Positions 59,895-64,000 of a stretch of 64,000 nt of DNA are shown in pieces. Position 1 is the first letter of the stretch, and each line of letters opens with the position of its first letter. The notes below the pieces were generated by a model. The model worked only from the letters and a program-made list of their open reading frames with translations. It did not search any database and was not told the DNA's origin. The translations under genes and the position numbers were made by a program. This DNA is from Promethearchaeota archaeon (GTDB taxonomy: Archaea; Asgardarchaeota; Thorarchaeia; Thorarchaeales; Thorarchaeaceae): the NCBI GenBank assembly GCA_014728035.1, contig WJMJ01000078.1, positions 62,001-126,000 on the forward strand, in the 5' to 3' direction.

Positions 59895-61217
59895 ATGCCA
59901 ATTGATGTCAAGACAGAATTGGAAACTCTCGTAGCCTTTGATACCACTAATGATTCCACCATTGGGAAGAAAGCAGATCCGGATTGTGCACGGTACATAA
60001 ATCAAAGACTATCCGAGTTTGGTTGCGAAACTGAATTATTGGAGTCAAAAGGATATCATACCGCATTTGGAATCAATGGGGATAGTGGACCGAAAATTCT
60101 CTTTTTAGCTCACTTTGATGTTGTACCTCCTGGAGAAGGCTGGAATAGCGATCCTTTCAAGCTTCATGTTGAGGAAGATAAGGCATATGGGAGGGGTACA
60201 TGTGATAACAAGGGAAATATTGTTTCCATGATATTATTGGCGGAAACACTACAAAAATCGCCTATTCCTGCGAGAGTTATGTTGGCAGCATCTGGTGATG
60301 AAGAAATTGGAGGGGCAAATGGGGCTGGATATCTGAAAGAATATTTGAAAAAGCACGATTTATTCCCGGATTATATTGTGATTGCAGATGGAATAAATCA
60401 AGTCATAATTCACCGGAGGAGGAATATTCTTCCAACCTACATCAAAGCACAATCCAAGCCTCTCAAAATTAAGGGCACTCCAGAAACTATCCGATTTAAA
60501 ACCGATATCTTTGGTAGCGAATCTCGCCACTCTGCTTATCAACGGCTGGGTGTTGACAGGCACGCTATGCTAGCTGCATCAAAATACCTTGACCTCAAGG
60601 GTTACACGAAGGTATGTGCAATCCGAGGGGGATTTGTGAAATCCAATGTTATTCCGGATTGGGTTGAACTTGATGTAGTTCATCCTGAGGAAAGCGGTGA
60701 ATTGATTGAGTATGACGCAAATCTCACTGGTCTAATTCACTCCTTATTGGCTATTACAGCAGCTCCTTATCACACCGAGCATTCTGATCTAGGTACTATT
60801 GTATCTCCAAATCTTGCAAGTCTAAAAGATGACACTTGGTCATTCTATCTTGACATCCGTGCAATGACCAATGATGGTGATGCTGTTCAAACTGCTTTTG
60901 AACGAGCTCTTGAAGGGAAGGTAGATGATGCATCTGTAAAGGTGCATACTGGAATCGGATTTGTTGACTCTCGTCCTGATTCTAAATTGATTCAGGCTGC
61001 AGAATGGGCTCTACAAAAAGAAAATATTCGATACAAACTCATAGAAGGATATGGTGCTTCAGACTCTCGCTATTTTGCTGGTCATGGCTCTGACCTTTTT
61101 GACTTTGGCCCACGAGGTGAAAACCTCCATGGACCAAATGAATGGGTATCTCTGAAGTCTCTCAGTGAAGATGCCAGATTCTTTTACACCCTTGTTGAAA
61201 GACTTAGCAGAGACTAA
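59895..61217 (+). CDS. M20-family metallopeptidase/deacylase
   Basis: The 440-residue zinc enzyme has the ligand motifs FLAHFDVVPPGE (His, Asp) near residue 74, GRGTCDNKGN (Asp) near 99, and ASGDEEIGGANGAG (Glu pair) near 136, and ends with a His-containing EWVSLKSL... segment after LHGPNEW. The family includes ArgE, DapE and carboxypeptidases, and the substrate is uncertain. A dimerisation domain is inserted from about 200 to 320. ATG at 59895 has no strong ribosome-binding site. Confidence 0.85.
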   Translation: MPIDVKTELETLVAFDTTNDSTIGKKADPDCARYINQRLSEFGCETELLESKGYHTAFGINGDSGPKILFLAHFDVVPPGEGWNSDPFKLHVEEDKAYGRGTCDNKGNIVSMILLAETLQKSPIPARVMLAASGDEEIGGANGAGYLKEYLKKHDLFPDYIVIADGINQVIIHRRRNILPTYIKAQSKPLKIKGTPETIRFKTDIFGSESRHSAYQRLGVDRHAMLAASKYLDLKGYTKVCAIRGGFVKSNVIPDWVELDVVHPEESGELIEYDANLTGLIHSLLAITAAPYHTEHSDLGTIVSPNLASLKDDTWSFYLDIRAMTNDGDAVQTAFERALEGKVDDASVKVHTGIGFVDSRPDSKLIQAAEWALQKENIRYKLIEGYGASDSRYFAGHGSDLFDFGPRGENLHGPNEWVSLKSLSEDARFFYTLVERLSRD

Positions 61218-61230
61218 ACGGTAATACTAT

Positions 61231-64000
61231 CTATTTGGGAGTCATGCCGACCTTTATCTTCAGGTCGTCTATCTCCCACTCTTTAGCGTATTCGAAACTT
61301 TTCCATTTTGGTCTAGCTTTAGGTCCAACAAGTTTCAAACTATCAGCTCTGGTTTCATTAGCCAGATAATCTTCAAACATCTTTGCAAGTTCAAGAGATT
61401 CCATATCAGAGAATCGTACCGTTAGGTCTATCTCTTGCTCAACATTGAGATCCTGCTCTTTTCGCATTACCTGAATTCTTCGTGTTACATCTCTAATTAG
61501 GCCTTCAGCCTCGAGTTCTTTTGTACGGGAAACATCTACATACACTTTTCCAATCTTGCTCTCAGCTTGACTGAGATGGTCTGGAAGGGTTTCTTCGAAC
61601 TCAACATCTCCTGGAACTATCTCCAGTTTCTCTTTTCCGACTTTAACGAAAGCTTTTCCTGATTCAAGATCTTCTCGTAGTTTCTTGCCATCTGCTTTTT
61701 GTAGAGCTCCTACTAACGCCTTCATTTTGTCTTTGTATCGTGGACCTAATGTTTTGAAGTTCGGTTTTACCGTCAATTGAGTGAATTCAGCCATAACATC
61801 AGTCCGTTTCACCTCAAATTCACGAGTATTCAAATCATTCAGTAATAGATCAGTGAGACTCTCCGCACGTTTTGCTATCTCTTCGGAATCAGCAATGAAT
61901 ACAACTTTCGCTACAGGATGTCTGAGTTTGACGCCTCTCTTATTTCTTGCATGACTTGAAGCTGACCTAAGTTCTTCAAGAACCTCGAAAGTATCTTCAA
62001 TTTCTACGTCCAGAACATTCTTGTCCACTTCTGGCATATCTGTAAGGTTTATTGATTCTGGAAGCTCTTCTGAATACTTTGTCAGAAAGTCTTGATGGAG
62101 CTTTTCAGCTAAGAAAGGTGTAAAGATATTCATACATCTGAGAACTGTTTGGAGTACATAATACAGAACATCATAGGCCATCACTTTCTTTGGATTCTCG
62201 CTATCGAGCCATACACGTTTTTTGACAAGAGGTAGGTAGATTCTGCTAAGGTCTTCAGTTATGAATTCAAGTAGAACTCTGCCTGCGTGATGCCAGAGAT
62301 ACTTGTCCATATAATCATGGAATGCGGTTAGAACGCTCTGAACTCGTGATACTAACCACCTATCTTCTAGGTCTGCACCATCAAGGGCCTTTTTCATTCG
62401 CCTCTCATCAAATGTAAACTTGTCAAGCTCCATATACGTATCAGCAAAAAGCACTACATTCCATAGAATGTCCAACTTCTTTCGAGTAAGTGCAATCTCT
62501 CGCTTTACGTAATTCATCCTAGACCACGATGCAGACTTGGTAACTACGTGAATTCTGTAAGGGTCAGCACCAATCTCTTTAAACGCATCCTCCGCCCAAA
62601 CAACATTTCCACGCGATTTGCTCATTTTCCCTCCATCTTCATCAAGTACATGTTCCTGGCTCACACATGCTTGGTATGCGACAGAGCCATGCATGACAAC
62701 GGATGTGTATAATAGGCTGTAAAACCAGCCACGAGATTGGTCAACAGCTTCAGTGATGAAATCGTATGGAAAGACCTCTTCAAACAGTGTTGGGTCTTTA
62801 AGATAATGGACACTAGCTGTATGAGCCATTCCCGAATCTAACCAACAGTCAGTTACAAAAGGTTCTCTATGCATTTTTCCTCCACATGTACTGCATTTCA
62901 AAACCACCTCATCCACCCATGGGCGATGTAGCTCAAACTCATCCGGAAACTCTATTGCTTTTTCTTTTAGCTCATCTCGTGACCCGATAACGGTTTCTTC
63001 CTGACAGTCATCGCAAACCCAAACTGGTAATGGAGAGCCCCAGATCCGAGACCTCGATATACACCAATCATCAGCATTAGCAACCCAGTCTCCAAATCTT
63101 CCACTGCCGGCCCAATCCGGAGTCCAGTCTACTCTCTTGTTTTGTTTTACTAATTTTTCTCGCACACCTTCCATCTTCAAGAACCATTGAGTCTTATCTG
63201 CAAGATATATGAGAGGAGTATCACAACGCCAACAATGAGGATATTCGTGGTCAAGAGTTTCTTGATGCAATAGAAGTCCCTTCTCTTTCAATAGCTCGGG
63301 AACATCCTTGTTTGTATCGAATACATATTTTCCTTCAAATATAGGTACTTCATCAGTAAACCTACCCTTGTTTGTTACAGGTGCTAGAACTGGCACTTCA
63401 AATTCCTTTCCAACTTCAAAGTCGTCAGGACCAAATCCTGGTGCTGTATGAACAAGTCCGGTACCATCTTCAACAGTAACATGAGTTCCAGTTACTACTG
63501 CGTGCATATACATTTCGTCGTGTTCTTGATGAAATGGTACTTCCTCCTTGAATGGATGCTCATATTTCCATCCTAGCATCTTCTTTCCTTTGAGCTTTTC
63601 AACTACTTTGTAGTTTTCCACATTTGCTTTTTCCATGACCGTTTTCACAAGATCTTCTACTAACCACCAATATTCACCTTCAACCTCAACTTTGACATAG
63701 GTCATATCTGGATGAACCGAAACCATCTCATTGGAGATTAGTGTGAATGGAGTAGTAGTCCAGATGACCAAATACTCGTTGTCTTTTTCTTTACGTCTAA
63801 ACTTAACATAGATTGATGGGTCTCTCTTAGTCATGTAGCCTTGAGATACTTCATGTCCAGAAAGTGCTGTAACACATCTTGGACAAATCGGATTGACTCG
63901 ATAACCTCTACCAAGCAAGCCTTTTTCACTTGCCAATTTCAAGAAATACCAAACATGTTCAATGTAGTCGTCACGTCGAGTTTGGTAAGCAGTATCAAAG
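61231..64000 (-). CDS. ileS: Isoleucyl-tRNA synthetase, 5' end cut by the window
   Basis: The visible part covers about 922 residues and runs to the window edge. The reading frame continues upstream of the Met/Leu-like TTG at 63942 as DTAYQTRRDDYIEHVWYFLK, so the gene is truncated at its N-terminus (the HIGH motif is outside). Class I IleRS features are the editing domain (IWTTTPFTLISNEMVSVHP and TGTHVTVEDGTGLVHTAPGFGPDDFEVG), WCISRSRIWGSPLPVWVC, KMSKSRGN near 62.6 kb on the minus strand, and a C-terminal zinc-free helical domain. It charges tRNA-Ile and edits valine. It converges on the M20 gene. Confidence 0.93.
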   Translation of the reverse strand, partial: FDTAYQTRRDDYIEHVWYFLKLASEKGLLGRGYRVNPICPRCVTALSGHEVSQGYMTKRDPSIYVKFRRKEKDNEYLVIWTTTPFTLISNEMVSVHPDMTYVKVEVEGEYWWLVEDLVKTVMEKANVENYKVVEKLKGKKMLGWKYEHPFKEEVPFHQEHDEMYMHAVVTGTHVTVEDGTGLVHTAPGFGPDDFEVGKEFEVPVLAPVTNKGRFTDEVPIFEGKYVFDTNKDVPELLKEKGLLLHQETLDHEYPHCWRCDTPLIYLADKTQWFLKMEGVREKLVKQNKRVDWTPDWAGSGRFGDWVANADDWCISRSRIWGSPLPVWVCDDCQEETVIGSRDELKEKAIEFPDEFELHRPWVDEVVLKCSTCGGKMHREPFVTDCWLDSGMAHTASVHYLKDPTLFEEVFPYDFITEAVDQSRGWFYSLLYTSVVMHGSVAYQACVSQEHVLDEDGGKMSKSRGNVVWAEDAFKEIGADPYRIHVVTKSASWSRMNYVKREIALTRKKLDILWNVVLFADTYMELDKFTFDERRMKKALDGADLEDRWLVSRVQSVLTAFHDYMDKYLWHHAGRVLLEFITEDLSRIYLPLVKKRVWLDSENPKKVMAYDVLYYVLQTVLRCMNIFTPFLAEKLHQDFLTKYSEELPESINLTDMPEVDKNVLDVEIEDTFEVLEELRSASSHARNKRGVKLRHPVAKVVFIADSEEIAKRAESLTDLLLNDLNTREFEVKRTDVMAEFTQLTVKPNFKTLGPRYKDKMKALVGALQKADGKKLREDLESGKAFVKVGKEKLEIVPGDVEFEETLPDHLSQAESKIGKVYVDVSRTKELEAEGLIRDVTRRIQVMRKEQDLNVEQEIDLTVRFSDMESLELAKMFEDYLANETRADSLKLVGPKARPKWKSFEYAKEWEIDDLKIKVGMTPK

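Noticed and set aside
1..64000. CRISPR array, insertion sequence or prophage
   Set aside because: No regularly spaced repeats, transposase, integrase or phage structural genes were seen.

Overview
This window looks like a chromosomal segment of an Asgard archaeon. The translation and RNA genes are archaeal: class I LysRS, the archaeal CCA-adding enzyme, TrmY, eS26, RtcB, a tRNA with a bulge-helix-bulge intron, and archaetidylinositol-phosphate synthase. Spread among them is a high density of eukaryote-like membrane-traffic and cytoskeleton-type proteins: four unrelated small GTPases (Rab-like, longin-Arf-like, COG2229-like, MglA-like), two Roadblock/LC7 proteins, two V4R/Bet3-like proteins, and longin-like and PCI-like proteins. 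No insertion sequence, prophage, CRISPR array or rRNA is visible. The lineage within Asgard cannot be fixed from this window alone.

Layout. 1-8.3 kb: two membrane proteins, a three-part Roadblock-like/HTH protein, two V4R proteins, a surface protein divergent from a membrane-anchored HTH regulator with a shared palindromic operator, then a LolD/FtsX-type ABC pair. 8.3-17.2 kb: LysRS, AIP synthase, a PfkB kinase, PadR, TrmY, eS26, a histone-deacetylase-fold enzyme, the CCA enzyme, a Nudix protein and a UPF0282 metallohydrolase. 17.3-23.6 kb: small unknown genes, a TPR/PCI-like protein, a second GC-richer ABC pair, a ribbon-helix-helix protein, a Rab-like GTPase and an M42 peptidase. 23.6-28.1 kb (minus strand): inositol-phosphate synthase, an XPF nuclease with a DUF4443-type HTH protein, and a DUF4430/membrane protein/ECF S-component operon that resembles cobalamin uptake. 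28.3-31.1 kb: two unassigned structured RNA candidates flank thymidylate kinase and a longin-like HTH protein. 31.1-39.5 kb: TPR, HEAT-like, double-GNAT, longin-GTPase, OB-fold, deoxyribosyltransferase-like and DMT genes, RtcB, and a selenocysteine-type SelD. 39.5-45.5 kb: an unlisted 54-aa gene, a COG2229 GTPase, a TPR protein and a 1274-aa gingipain-like surface protein. 45.6-55 kb: Roadblock, CoaBC, an unknown gene, the pantoate kinase/phosphopantothenate synthetase/ketopantoate reductase operon, an MBL and class V aminotransferase pair, an MglA-like GTPase, a creatininase and intron-bearing tRNA-Gln. 55-64 kb: a second Roadblock gene, a methyltransferase, a membrane protein, an EF2 with an unusual diphthamide loop, an M20 peptidase and a truncated ileS.

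Genes that work together. Three linked loci support inositol-phosphate lipid synthesis (Ino1, AIP synthase, a possible inositol kinase). Four genes cover most of the archaeal pantoate-to-4'-phosphopantetheine route. SelD carries an in-frame TGA at the catalytic selenocysteine position and a hairpin with archaeal-SECIS architecture just after its stop codon, so this organism probably decodes selenocysteine. The GTPases, Roadblock, V4R and longin proteins fit the Asgard repertoire of regulated GTPase systems, but their partners cannot be assigned from sequence.
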